Assembly: GCA_037833965.1 (NCBI GenBank)
Contig: AP031356.1
Location: 4,176,501 to 4,240,500, forward strand
Direction: 5' to 3'
Origin: Marchantia polymorpha subsp. ruderalis
Lineage: Eukaryota > Streptophyta > Marchantiopsida > Marchantiales > Marchantiaceae
DNA length: 64,000 nt
Positions within the stretch are counted from its first letter, which is position 1, and the number at the start of each line of letters is the position of its first letter. Made by a program: the position numbers and the translations under genes. The notes beneath the pieces were generated by a model. That model had not been told where the DNA came from. It was given only the letters and a program-made list of their open reading frames with translations, and did no database searches. Positions 1 through 12,209 of this stretch are shown piece by piece.

Positions 1-470
1 TGACATTGATGTCTTTGATAGTATATTGAAAGAATCACAAAAAAATTTCAAAATAATGCTCAATAATCTACTTGTTTGATATTTTACAAGAGACTTTTTT
101 TTATGCAAACAAACATCAAATTGAAAGCTAGATGACATAAATATATATTCAACGGTTTATCTCTGTAAAAATAAGTTACATAGAAATTATCATTTGTTAT
201 TATTGTAACTTCTCAATTAGTATATATGAAGAGTTGGAGAAAAGCATTTCAAGCAAGTTTGAAGAATTAATGTGTAGATGCTTGTTTCACCAATGAAAGA
301 GCGAGGCTTTGAGTATCTTGGAGTGTCAATTTTGAAGATGAATGAAGAGAATGTGTGAGATGGTTTTTGACACATGAGCACGAGAAGAAATCCTAAACAT
401 CTAGAACCAAGATGAAGAATTGCAATGCCATCTGAAAAAAACCTGAATGAGAATCAGTATGGAGATTACA
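1..470 (+). repeat. Partial copy of ~770-bp LTR-like repeat
   Basis: The stretch from about 130 to 470 matches, diverged, the end of the ~770-bp repeat whose complete copies are at 5970-6735 and 21325-22095. It carries the TATA-like region, the block AAGTTTGAAGAATT and the terminal GGAGATTACA at 470. Positions 1-130 should also belong to it by length, but the match there is too weak to see. The upstream end lies outside the window. Confidence 0.45.
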
Positions 471-1320
471 ACTCCACTTGTATCATGATCATATCTCGAG
501 CTTACTCCAACTTCATCAAATGTTGCTTGCAAGACTAAAAGATTTTCACTCCATTTGTGTTCTTCAATTTTTGTTGGATTGTCATGAAGGTGATCAAATC
601 AAATTATATGGGAAGTATAATTGGAACTTTAGTCAAAGGAGTGAGTTTTCATGAATTTTTTAACAAAAACTCAAAACACATCACAACTCTTGTAAAATTG
701 CATATAATCTAAGAAAATTTTCTTTCAAATGATAACCAACATCAAGGATCTTAAAGACAATTAACTTACTTGAAAAATGTCCTCCACACACTAAACCTTC
801 ATGAAACTTGTGGTGCGAATATGTATCGCCATACACTCTACATCGCTGACATGCTACTCACATACACGTACGCACACATACACACATATAAAACGCAAGA
901 GCATACACACTCAAATGTAACACAACTCGCCCCCGAACTGGCGGTCAGGTCCCTCTGACTCATAGGTAGCCCTATCTACAACTACATGGTATACATCTTC
1001 ATGGGTGAGCAAAAAAGTAGGTCGCGTGCTATGTCGCCCCATTTTTAGTCGCCTATCTGCAATTCATAACATATGAAGTTATCTATCCCTCTCAAGTACA
1101 TCGAGGACAAAACCATCGTCCAACTAGAATAACATCGATAGATGAAGTTTGACACAACATGTGCCATCCCCTAGAACACCTATCACACACAAACATACGG
1201 GCTGCATGATTAGTTGACATCGATTCGTCATGAGTCTAGCAAGGTGGTGAACCTTGATGACCCCGAACATGCCGGTGAGAGTATGTTCTTAAATGCCGCA
1301 AACATAACTCTCCAAAAGAG
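471..1320. other. Unassigned stretch
   Basis: No coding frame longer than about 60 codons and no recognisable transposon domain are visible. Positions 850-910 contain a CA-rich simple-sequence patch. Base composition changes near 950 from A/T-rich to more mixed sequence, suggesting a junction between two repeats. Confidence 0.4.
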
Positions 1321-2190
1321 CTATACACATTGAGGGGTAGAATAAGATTTGAAGCGGATTGTGATTGATTGCAAGGGCGGTTAAAGTTAGTTTCGGAGCA
1401 GTTGAAGTAGTCGCAAGCGAGAACAAAACAGGCAGAGGCGGCGTAGAGTCAGCTCAGAGAAGAGACAACTGACAATTTGCGTTTGCGTGTAGATAAGTGA
1501 CTGCGCGGAGTTGTGATGTGGGAAGTCCAAACGCTCAAATGATTGAAGTTAGACGCGCTAGAGCGGCGATTGATGGGCATGAAGATTAACGGAGCCGTTG
1601 AGCACAAGCAATTAGTTATGCTAGTAAATTATTTCTCTTCCGAATTGGAAGAGTCACGAGAGAATTTAAAGTTATAGATTCTACGCGTGTTGCGTAGGTT
1701 ATGAGCCGATTGCTGTAACGTTGTAACTGCTGCGTCAGATGGCACCGCACTTGAGAGTAGTTCGCCTTGGACGGTTGAGATGTCTAGGAGTTAGGAATGA
1801 ATAATTAGACCCAAGGCTCTTTTCCTTTGGGGGCTTTTTCGTCAATTGACTTGTGTTGATTGTCAATCTGTATCTACTGTGCACGTTTGTGAGCTTGTGT
1901 GTTTTGTCACCGTGCATGATGCGCTTCGGTTTGTCAAAGTTATCAAATATAGAGCTACGATTGCCCAATTCGGATGTTATGAGTAAGCCCGAGACTATTT
2001 GAGATTTAAGCAAATTCAAGTGAGGGCATTCGGGTGAGTAAGCTGAGAATGTGCAGTTCTAGGAATGCTTGAGTACACTCACTCACACGTCCAACGCTAC
2101 AGGTTCGATTCAAAGAACTCAACGTTTCTCGAGTCGCCGGTGACTCTATATTCTCCCGCGAGCGTTAACTCTAAGCTCGACATCCAAATA
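1321..2190 (+). repeat. 3' fragment of a CC-family element
   Basis: This matches the 3' third of the complete CC elements at 19859-23950 and 32119-41668. Broken frames around 1440-1680 keep pieces of the coiled-coil C-terminus (LRLRVDK, LERRLMGMK, HKQLVMLV). They are followed at 1795-1850 by the conserved AATAA/CCAAGGCTCTTTTCCTTTGGGGG block and then by the conserved tail with AGATTTAAGCAAATTC. The 5' part and the ATTACA terminus are missing, so it is truncated at both ends. Confidence 0.7.
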
Positions 2191-2289
2191 TAGTAGGAGA
2201 CAAAACTACATGACACTAGCCTCAATGATGTATTCAAACTCAGCTAACAAGATTTTTCATATAGTTATACTACTTTTAGTATTAGGCTT

Positions 2290-4115
2290 GTTGAAATATA
2301 TTTCAAGGTATTGTGATCAATCACCATAGTGAATCTTTCACCCAAAATATAATATCAAAACTTCTTAAGTGAAAAGATTATTATTGAAGACTCTTTTGAT
2401 ATCACTAAGTAATTCTTCTTTACTTGCATCATCTGCCTACTAGCATAAGCAATTGGATGATCATGATTTTTTTCATCAAACTAACCAAAGTGCAAACTAC
2501 ATCGATATTTGATAAATCCGTGTAAAGAAAAAAAATGTTCAACCTAATATGGTTTTGCCAAAATTAGAATCGTCACCAAAGCCTTCTTGAAAATCTAAAA
2601 TGCAGATTTTTCTTATTCATATTTGAAAATTAGCTCTTATTTTGTCTTCTTTTTCATGTAGCTCATCACGTCATGAGCTTTGTTGAACAAGAACGATATG
2701 AACCCCACCAGTATCAAGTAGTATCCAATACAATAACAATATGAACCACACCAGTATCAAGTACCCCATCATATCAAGAAATTGCATCATCTTAGTCAAA
2801 GCCACTAAAAAAGATAACTCTATGATCCTTGTCATCTTCTTTAGATCCACCATTAAACCGTTTTTGCATATGATGAGCCCCATCAACAAGACTTCTTCAC
2901 ATCCAAAATTCAGTATTATTAATTGAATAAAGCTTTAACTTCAAATGTTGAAGAAATTTGATCAAATGATCAAAATAATACTTCTTTCTCTTGTAGACAC
3001 AAAAGTCATTTGTGAAATCTCTCACAAGATTTTCAATGAAAGTTTCAAACATCCCATTCATGAACTTTGAAAGTTGACTAGTGCATTACATAGATCAAAT
3101 GTCATCACTCTAAAGTCAAAGGTTCTCCATGATGTGATGAAGATAGTTTTGAATTGATTTTTTATGACAATTTGAATTTGGTTATAGCCAGTATAATCGT
3201 GTACAAAATTATAACATTCATGGCTAGCAAACTCTTCTTAAATTCCATTTATAGAAGTTAAAGAATAGTTACATTTCTTTGTGGCATCATTCACTTTTTT
3301 GTAATCTATACATACGGAGCTTACCATTCTTTTTCACTATCACAATTAAGAACAACCATTTTGAATTGCTTACCTCTTCGATGAGGCCAACTTTTTTTTA
3401 CTTGTCAATATTCTCCTTCATCACCACAACCATAGGTAGATTTATTTGGAGTTGCTTCTTCCAAATAGGACGAGCTTTTTTCTCCAACTTGATGTGATGA
3501 GTCTTAAGTGTCATATGTTTCAAATCCTTGTAACCAAAGTCAAAAACATGGATATATTTACAAAATACTTAAAAAAATCTTCTCTTCTTCTCCGCAGTAA
3601 CATTTAGATCAAGCTTCAAGTAGAAAGTCTTTGATATATCTCCTACTTGATAATTTTCACCTTGTAAAATTTTTTTCTTCATCCTTGATCTAGGAAGCAA
3701 CTTCACGGCAACAATCACTTGAACTTTTACTTCATAATTTGAGAAGTACTTCAATGATGGTTCTTGATCAAAAGTTGACATGTTAGTGTCGACTCCCAAA
3801 AAACTTTCACATTTCTCGCTCTTGGATTCTCAAAATTCGTTGATAATGTAATCTCCTTCTCATTTCAATGGTTCTTACATTTGATGATTCTTTGGACCTA
3901 TACAAATGTAGATTTTGTGACACTAATAAGTACGTTTCAACAGCAAATCATAGCTAGCTTCTTTTAACACTTGGAAAAAAGCAAGGTTTGAATCCCCTTC
4001 AAAATCACCACAATCTTGTCTACCACACAAAGTGTTATAGCCTTTTGTTTTTTGCCCATATCAATAATGATACTAGAAGGTATAAAAAGACTCATGCCAA
4101 CTTTAACAAAAGTTT
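2290..4115 (-). pseudogene. Decayed Ty3/gypsy pol (RT-RNase H), minus strand
   Basis: On the minus strand, broken reading frames retain reverse transcriptase landmarks: FQ..MNGMFETFIENL and the stretch FDHLIKFLQHLK near 2950-3090. Further on is an RNase H end reading DHPIAYASRQMMQVKKNYL at about 2400-2465, preceded by a decayed YTD motif. These are hallmarks of Ty3/gypsy pol (family knowledge). There are many frameshifts and stops, and the sequence is strongly A/T-rich, as expected for an old methylated copy. It lies next to a CC-family insertion at 4116. The + strand fragment at 9486-10440 is a sister copy with nearly the same RT peptide. Confidence 0.7.
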
Positions 4116-5784
4116 CGTGGTAATGTAGTTTTTCATTTTTTTGAAAAGAGTAAGTTTGAGAAGTAGAAGACTAGGAATTTCAAACTTTGGGATAAGAATA
4201 GTAGAAGTATACTAAATAGTGGACTCTATGGTAAAAGACAAGTTAGGAATAGTTGAAATCCATGTTGGATATCCCTCTTTTGGAGTTAGTATTTTTATTT
4301 GCAATCAATAAAGTTAAATTGGATGAGTTATGATCTCATAGAGCAAATACCTTATAACTTCTTCAATTAGTGGCGACTTGACTAAGGAAGTATTTTGAAA
4401 GAAAGAGCTTGGCATTTTTTTAGTAACTAGCCTAAGAACTCTTGAAATGGATAAGACGTCACTGAGTTATGGGTGTTGGAAGTGGTTGATATGGATTGAA
4501 GTAGTAACTTCGGCCGTAACAACTTCAACCTTAGAAATCTCCGGGTTTTGAACGTCAGCTTAAACACCTTCGGTTTTGAAGAAAAAGGACCTTTGGGTTG
4601 AGGTTTGCATTGTGAAGAAGGAGAGGGAAGAAACTTTGGGACAAATTGCAATTGTTTAAGAAGAGATTTGAGAGGATTTTCAAGCAAGCGGAGGAGATAA
4701 CACAACAACTCTCAAGGCAAGAGATCAATTGCATGTTGTTGAATTGACACTGAAGGCGAAGGAATTGCATGATTGCAAAGCTGCCCGGACTTGGAAGTTG
4801 AAGGGTAGGAAAGAATTAGACGTGGATTGCAGCAGATTGCGTCTTTCAATTGTCAGCAGCTGAGGAGCAGTGGGTCGCGGCTCAAGCAAAGTTGACGGAG
4901 ACGAAGGCAATAGTCTTGTTGTTGAAATGGCGGACGGATGTTGTGTTATGCGCAAGAGTAGAGCAATGTCTTTGCGATTATGTGGATAGGGAGATCGAGA
5001 CCCTGAAGTGAATGAAATTGGATGAGCTGGAGCGTCGGGTGAAGAAATAAGAAGCAAGGAGAGCCGTAGGACATTGGTAGTTAGGTAAACATATCAATTT
5101 GTTAATTTTTAGTTGAAGGAGATAAAGGAGACCCTAGAATTAGAATTTGTCAGCCGTTTTGAGTATGATAGAAGTAGACAAGAGCTCAGCGAGTGTGGGA
5201 ACTACCACATCTGCTTACGTCGCACTTGATGGGGTCTCACAACTAGCTCACACAACTAGCTCACAATGCTTTGGATGGTTCTTGTGAATAAAGAGGTCCA
5301 AGGCTCGGCCTTAGAAGGGCTTTTCCATGAGTCAATTTTCAGTCTCTAGTCTGCATTACTCCGCATATTAATGAGTTGTGCGTTTGGTTACCGTGCGCAA
5401 GTTGCTTCAGTTTGTCAAAGATATCGCATCTGAAGTAGAAAGTCCAAGTCAGATTTTCTGAATGATGCAAATATGTACATTGGGAGCTCGGTGCAACCGA
5501 CTGAGTGTGTAATCTTAAGAAATTTTCCTCCTCAATATCAATTGTGGTTTTGTTTGCGGCTTTTGTGAAAATTTATTAGATGAATTTCAAGATACGTGTG
5601 TGATTTCATCCTACATTGTGTCGCCTTTGGCCGGAGCAATTGCAATCGCTCTTTGGAGTGACATGTGCCTAAGAAGTAAAACTACTCAATAGAATGTTAA
5701 TTTGTGACACTACTTGATTCTTTAGTGTTGTTTTCGTACTCTTGGGATCAAATTTTTACCATTATGCATGATTTTGTTATTACA
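4116..5784 (+). mobile_element. CC-family element, short form (copy S1)
   Basis: A 1.67-kb unit begins CGTGGTAATG (TGTGG in sister copies) and ends GTTATTACA. It is flanked by AGTTT (4111-4115) and AGTGT (5785-5789), a 5-bp TSD with one mutation. The middle encodes broken pieces of the same coiled-coil C-terminus as the long form (around 4600-5050), followed by the GAATAAAG-AGGTCCAAGGC block at 5287. No reverse transcriptase or integrase is seen. The 5' ~250 bp differ from the long form but match the minus-strand copies at 12210-13854 and 14266-15508. Confidence 0.7.
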
Positions 5785-5969
5785 AGTGTTTTAAACATTA
5801 CATTGACATCAAAATCATCATTTACCATGCGAGACATCATGCTCATTGATTCTTACTTTAATCTTTGAAGCATGTGTATTGATCTTCAAAGCAACATACA
5901 TCACACTCATTTTCACATTTGTCATGTGAGGTTTGTCATTGGATATTTGCTTCTTGGTTCTTGTGAAAC

Positions 5970-6735
5970 TCTAAGACCAATTTTTGTATATATGTATTAG
6001 AATTAGTCAAAGAGTTGATACTGATTAACTTATGTATAACTAAGTCTAGCTAGTTATGACCAAGTTTATATAGTGATAAGTAAGTTTAGCTATAATGTAT
6101 ATACTTGGCAGAATAATAAGTAGAGTTTTAAAAGATTTGAGTGCGCAGTTTTATTTTATCTCTAACAAAAGTCTAGATTTTAAGGATGAGATACTTTGAT
6201 TACTTGATTAGTTTTGATTGATTTTACTAAGTAATGGAAAATTCATTTGTTAGACTAAGTCTAATGTTGATATAGTGACAAGTGGAGGTTCTATATGTTA
6301 GAAAATTTCAAATAGTACGGCGTCACCTCAAACTACAAATTGGAAAACATCAAGAGTGTTTAGGAAACCAATGGCATGTTGCCACGTATAAATACCTAGT
6401 CAAATCCACTAGGTTTATCTTTGTAAAATTAGATTAAACAAGAACTATCGTTTGTTACTATGATAATTTTTCAAGAAGTATATAGAAAGAGGTAGTAAAG
6501 AGAGACTCAAACAAGTTTGAAGAATTCATGTGTGGAGACTTTGTTTTATAAATGAAAGAATGAGGTTTTAAATATTTTGGCATGTCGATGTATGTGTAAA
6601 CTTGAATGATGAAAGGAGAAAATGTGTCAGAGAATGTTTGGCTCATGAAGAGTAATCCAAGCCTTCTAGAACCATGATGATTATCCGCAAAGCCATCTAA
6701 GTTAAACCTAAGTGAGAATCAGCCTAAAGATTTTA
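5970..6735 (+). mobile_element. ~770-bp LTR-like repeat, complete copy
   Basis: This 766-bp copy matches the reverse complement of 21325-22095 over its whole length. It is flanked by a perfect 4-bp TSD, AAAC at 5966-5969 and at 6736-6739. A TATA-like AGTATATAGAAAGAGG lies near 6475, in the same orientation as in other copies, so the unit is read as a solo LTR on the + strand. The terminal TG and CA have decayed (TCTAAGACC at the start, GATTTTA at the end). Confidence 0.7.
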
Positions 6736-8757
6736 AAACTAAGGCTATCTTTGAAACTTCTTTTGTATGGCTAAATTCAAGTTAATGAGTTGTCAAACTG
6801 TTATATTGGCTTTGAGACTTACTACATACTTCAACACATCATATTCAACTTGAGAATACAAAGTCATCAATTCCTATATTTTTTCTTGTTATTCTTGGTT
6901 GACTCACTCAACTATACCGTCTACACTAACTGGACATGTCTTCCATGGAGATGTACTCTTCCTCAAATCTTGCATTCTTCATCTTTTCCATTTTCAAAAA
7001 TGCATTGATGAAATAATACATCAATAGATGCTTCTTCCTTATCCTTAGATTGATGTATTGTCGAGATATTGTTGTTGTGTCAAACTCCATCATGTTGTTG
7101 AGAGTTAGAACAATTTCGCTAAAAATGAAAAACACAATAAGTAAAGCAATAAACAACTATATTTTTTGAGTTGGATTTACTCTTGAAGGACAATTTTCAT
7201 ATCTATAGCCTACTCCTACATTCTGATTTGTCTTATTCCACAAATATATTGAGTTAATCTTGAGATCAATTAGAGTGTCTATCAAATCAAGTTGATAATT
7301 TAACTAAATCTATCAACTTGATTAATAGATTTTAACTCACAATGCAAATCTACATTAGTAATAATCATTCTAAAGAACTAGCAAAATTATGAGCAATGAA
7401 TATTACTATAACAAATGAAGTTACTTATCTAGCCATCAAGCTAGAATCGTCATCTTTTAAGCTTTATTCCAATCTAATGGTAATTTGAATGTCTTCAATC
7501 TTAAAAGAGGATTTTGAGTATTTCATCTTGTTTCAAATATTGAGTTTTAATACTTCAAAAAAATGTTTTATGAGCATCACACTTATCGTCCCCATTGTTA
7601 ATTCAACTTTGTTTTCATCCATCTCCAGCGTTTTGATACTTTCAACATAGGAACTCACCTTCTCATAGTTTACTTTTTTTTAGAAGCTAACTTCAGACAT
7701 CAGATGTAACTTTCATTTAGAAGAAATTTCTCAATGAGATTTTCCATAAAAGCTTTTTCTAGCTATACTCCTTCACATGCTTACTCTAATATTTCTTGTA
7801 TCACTTGATAGCTCAATCCTCCAATAAGTCTTGCAAAAGCATAGCTCATTTGTCCTTGTTCTTGTGATTATTTCCTATGCAAGCACATTTGAAGTTACTA
7901 ACAAAAGATTTTACATTTTCATCCATCTAACTATAAAACAGTATAAGTTTTTTCATTTTTGACTACCTTGTTTTTGTTTTTTCCTATTGGAAATTTATAT
8001 GTAATTTCCTAATACAACACAACCAACACTAATTCCATCATTGAGTAGATCATCAATGTGAACACAAAAGAAATTGGTTGCTTGAAGATAGCCATAGTTT
8101 TGACTCTTCTAAACACATGACAAATCTTATTTTCACCAAAATCTTTTCAATCATCCTAATGATGATTTTCATCTTCAGTTTGAACTTGAGTCAGGCAAGG
8201 TCAATTTCTCCATCTTCTTACTGAGTTTCCTATCAAAACTTTCCACAAGTAATTGAAGAAGTGCCTTGACATCGCTACATTTGAATTCCATCGGTGGTTG
8301 TATCACTCCACCATTGTCAATGTACGTTGCAATTTGAAAATTGCGTGAATACAATGGTCTCAAATTAAGTTTAACATTTCTCAAACTCAGGGGAAAGCTT
8401 TGGCACATATGAGCAAGTTTCTGAGCTACATGAACAAGAGGAGCATGTTCTTGTTGGTGAGTCTCAAGTATCTACACGATATGATAAAGTGTCTAGAATC
8501 TTTCACATGGAGATAATCAAATGAGGCTAGTAGAGTTCTTATGATATATGATTAATAGGTTCATTCATCTAATATTTGAAAATTGTGACATAGATATTGA
8601 GAAAGATGATCACACTCTGTTGGTATTGGAAGAAGTAAACATTTTTCTTATAGTGAAACTCAAATTTTTGTCAAAAAGCTTGAGTGAAATGCTATTTAAG
8701 AGTGTGAGATGCAGTTGTTGTTTGATAACAAAACTTGAAAGCTAGTAAGCTTTCTAC
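6736..8757 (-). pseudogene. Decayed gypsy-like gag/pro region, minus strand
   Basis: Only traces are visible. A minus-strand frame at 6926-7156 ends in ARFEEEYISMEDM, close to a peptide in the + strand element at 9640-9680 (ARFAG, stop, YISMKDM), so the two are copies of one retroelement. A 77-codon minus frame at 8175-8408 and broken frames near 7850-7990 could be gag, but no zinc knuckle is readable. Heavy A/T decay limits the call. Confidence 0.4.
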
Positions 8758-8761
8758 GGAT

Positions 8762-9485
8762 TGCAACCTTCGGGCTGCCTCTTAAGGTTTATCTCATATG
8801 ACTTTGCGGTAGCTCATCATGATTCTAGAAGGCTATAATATTTTCTCATACTCAAATCCTAAACATCATCTCATAGATTTACTCAATTCATGACTCAAAT
8901 TAATACACACATAGACACTCAAAGATGCTAAAAAATGTCATTCTTTCATATATAAAACAAGCCTCTACAAATGAACACTCTAAACTTGCTTGAAATACGC
9001 TTCCTTACCTCTATATATATATACAACTTTGAAAAAGATAAACCATTGTAGATTTGACTAGTTTCAAGTATGTGGCAACATGCCATTAGTCTATCTAACC
9101 TTCTAGAAGTTTTATGATTACTAAGTTGAAGTGTCAATATGTCATTTGAAACTTTCAAACTTTTGGAACATCCACTTTGCACTAAGTCAATTTTAGACTT
9201 GATCCAAGTGAATAACATTTTATAGTTAGTCAAACCAATCAAAATCAATCATTTAACTGAAAATTGTTTTTCTTAAAATGTAGATTGTTGTAAGAAACAA
9301 AATAAAAATGATCACTAAAATCTTGTTAAATTTCATAACTTATTTCCTCTAGTATAAACATTATAGCAAAAAAATATTATAAAATTAGTTATATCATTAC
9401 TGGTTAGATCTAGTTAGATATGAGCTAACCATGATTTTTTTATTACTTCTTATCCTACTTTTTTCATACAAAAACTTATTTTACA
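8762..9485 (-). mobile_element. ~770-bp LTR-like repeat, degenerate copy
   Basis: It starts TGCAACCTTCGGGCTG and follows the 21325-22095 copy in order: GCGGTAGCTCATCATGATTC, the ATATATATA patch near 9020, TGGCAACATGCCATTA, and ACATTATAGC. It ends near TTATTTTACA. No convincing TSD is left (GGAT against ATTT). Confidence 0.65.
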
Positions 9486-10440
9486 ATTTGGTTGATCACA
9501 TCGCAAAGCCCATACATCAAATCAATGATAGAAAAGACTTGTTTATTGACAAATTTTTTCATCATTGCACTTTTGAGAAGAGAGAAAGGTTTACAAAGTC
9601 TAAAGTGTACAATCTTGCACATGAAAAGAAGCGTGCACGATTTGCGGGGTAGTATATCTCCATGAAAGACATGCCAAATTGGAGTAGACGATCAAGTGGA
9701 ATCATTCAACCAAGAGTATCAAGAAATAAGTAATGAATGGATGAATTTTTCATTTTGTTTTTTCAAGTTAAGTACAATTTGATAGAGGATGTAGAAAATC
9801 AGAAGACTATAATATAATAGTTAGCAAACTGATTGTTTTGAAGTTGACATAAGGAAAGAGTTTAGAGAAGTACTGATCATCACAAGGAGCAAGAAGCGAG
9901 GATCTAAAGATAAAGCTCACATGACAAATATGGAAATTGATGTCATGTATGCTTCTTCTTTAAAGTTATGTACACATGCCTCATAAATTGAAGTAAATAT
10001 TGACTTACATGATGCTTAAGACGTGTTGGTAGATGACAACTCTCTAGTTACTAGCCTTTATTTTTTATAGATGAGATTCTAAAGGAGTTTGCAGGTCATG
10101 AATTGTATAGTTTATGAGATGGTAATAGTGGCTCTAATGAGCTTCAAATTTCTTCAAAATATCAACTCAAACTACCTTTAAGACATCATGGAAAACTATT
10201 GTCTTTAGAGTGATGACATTTTGTCTATGTAATACTCTAGTCACTTTTCAAAGGTTCATAAATAGCGTGCTTGAACTTTTCATTGAAAAGTTAATGAATA
10301 ATTTTATAAATGATTTTTGTGTGTACGGAATGAAGAAGTATCATTTTGATCATTTGATAAAAATCTTTCAATGTTTGAAAGACTTCAACTTTATTCAATC
10401 CAAAAAATGCACTTTTGGTTGTGAATAAGTTTGAAGTTGG
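9486..10440 (+). pseudogene. Decayed Ty3/gypsy fragment with reverse transcriptase
   Basis: The clearest part is the 72-codon frame at 10210-10428. It reads MTFCLCNTLVTFQRFIN, then NNFINDFCVYGMKKYHFDHL, then KKCTFGCE. This is the gypsy RT order: MPFGL.NAPATFQ, the catalytic DD motif (here FINDF, first Asp lost), H..HL, and KC.F. Upstream (10095-10200) a frameshifted piece fits DGYSG.NE..I, the region before it. It lacks the rest of pol and its LTRs, and abuts a CC-family fragment. Confidence 0.75.
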
Positions 10441-10544
10441 AGATCATCTGCAATAAAAAATATTGAGATGAATCTAGAAAAGATGATACAAATCATATAT
10501 ATGTATATATATATATTAATATTCAACAAACCTCATGTTTTAAC

Positions 10545-11760
10545 AACCTACATGAAGATTGAGATTGAGAACAAGAATTACACGATCAAAGAAGAAAGCC
10601 AACCGCAAGGTGGTAGTATCTGAGTACTCGGAGGGTAGTGTAGCCATGTTAGAGGTGGCTGCATCTGCAACGGACGAAGATACGATAGAGGAGCCGAATC
10701 TTTGGACAGAAGGGGCAGGACTTTTTGGAGAACAAAATGAGGATCCGATGGAGGAAGAAGTGGAAACTTCCGAGAAGAAGACGACAATGATAAGTTCTTG
10801 TCTTTCGTCTTTGGAGAGGATGCATCTTTTGGAGAAACAGTATGCACTCTAGCCAAATATAAGCAAAGAGCAGGTGAATGAGCTTACTATGAGCAAAGAG
10901 AAAGTAACGTAGGTTGGTGGGACCGTGGTGAAATTCCCTAAAATTCCCTCGCCACAACCACCTGAGGAAGCGGTAAGACCCGAAGTTGAGGTGAAGGCTT
11001 CGGAGGAAGAGCCTAAGGAGTTAGTAGTTACAAATCCGGACTTACTACAGGATTACATGATTTCCTTTCTAAAGTATTTGGATGAGCGGCAGAAAAAATA
11101 TGTGGTCTCAAAGGAGGTAGGATTCTATGTACAATTGGTGAGGAATAGGACTTGCATTAAGCGAGCGGTGGCAATGAAGAGAGAGTGGAAGGCAACAACT
11201 ACGAAGGCAATAGAAAGAATTGCGAGCTTGTCTTATGAATGCACAACCATGAAGGTTACTTTGTAGGAGCAAGAAGATCACCTTCGGGCAAAGGTTATGA
11301 AGTGTGAAGTTCTTCCACTGAACCTTGTTAAGGAGAAAGAGTGTAGAGTCGAAGAGGAACGCAGGACCAAAGACCTTAGGCGACAAAATGTCGCGATGAA
11401 TACCGAACGGATGGAGCTTTGGGAAAGGATTGTGGCACGCCTTGAGGCCCACAACAGAAAGTAGCAACGCGCGAAAGAGCTCATGGCGAGTTTGATGGAA
11501 AAGATGATGAAGCACAAAGTTGAATTAGCCGATTGGGCAAAAAAATTGACGGATTGCAAATCGAGCAAGACTTCGGAGGCCAAACGTTGAATAAAGTTGA
11601 AAGCAAATTGCGATTGGTTGCAAAATCAATTGAAAGCAGTTACGGAGCAATTGAACCTGTTGCGGATGAGAGCAGAAGAAGCAAAATTGGCGTTTTGTCA
11701 TCTGAAGGAGAAGATGACTGACAGATTGCGTTTGCGGGTGGAAAAGTGTACTTGATAGAG
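10545..11760 (+). pseudogene. CC-family coiled-coil gene, truncated copy
   Basis: Three consecutive frames (10559-10852, 10925-11266 and on to about 11750) retain the CC-family protein from its basic linker (TRITRSKKKANRKVVVSE) through the signature LLQDYMISFLKYLDERQKKY and VVSKEVGFYVQLVRNRT into the heptad-rich coiled coil, ending LRLRVEKCT. Stops interrupt it at about 10853, 11265, 11463 and 11588. The element's 5' leader, N-terminal domain and 3' tail are absent. It is less decayed than the gypsy DNA beside it. Its function is unknown. Confidence 0.75.
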
Positions 11761-12209
11761 TTTTTTGTCATGTCATAATTCCATTAGAAGTGAAATTAAT
11801 AATAGAAATAAAATCTTTTCTCTTTGTACTTGTAAGTAAGATTTATGCAAAAGAGAGAAATCATTCTATGTATCTTTCATCCTTAATATTACATTTTTGC
11901 TTTGTAAAACTTCATGGATGTCATATTGTTTCATTGGATGATTCAAAATGATGGAGTAAATTTTTTTTTTTCCACTTATATGTTTCTTTCAAAACTTCAT
12001 TTTGGCTTTTGAGTTTGGCTTGTAGCACATATTAAAGATGAAGACAATTCTAAACCATGTCTTAGGGTTATTTCATTTCAAAATGAATCATAAATCATAA
12101 ATTAGCCAACTTGATTTAAAAATAAAATTTAAGCTATTGGCTCGGATTTGTTTGTTTCCAACATTTATGATTTTTTTGACTTTAGTCTATAAGGTTGTTG
12201 AAAATCTCT
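11761..12209. other. Unassigned A/T-rich stretch
   Basis: No frame, terminal repeat or transposon motif is recognised. It lies between a truncated CC fragment and a complete short CC element, and is probably the older DNA into which they inserted. Confidence 0.4.
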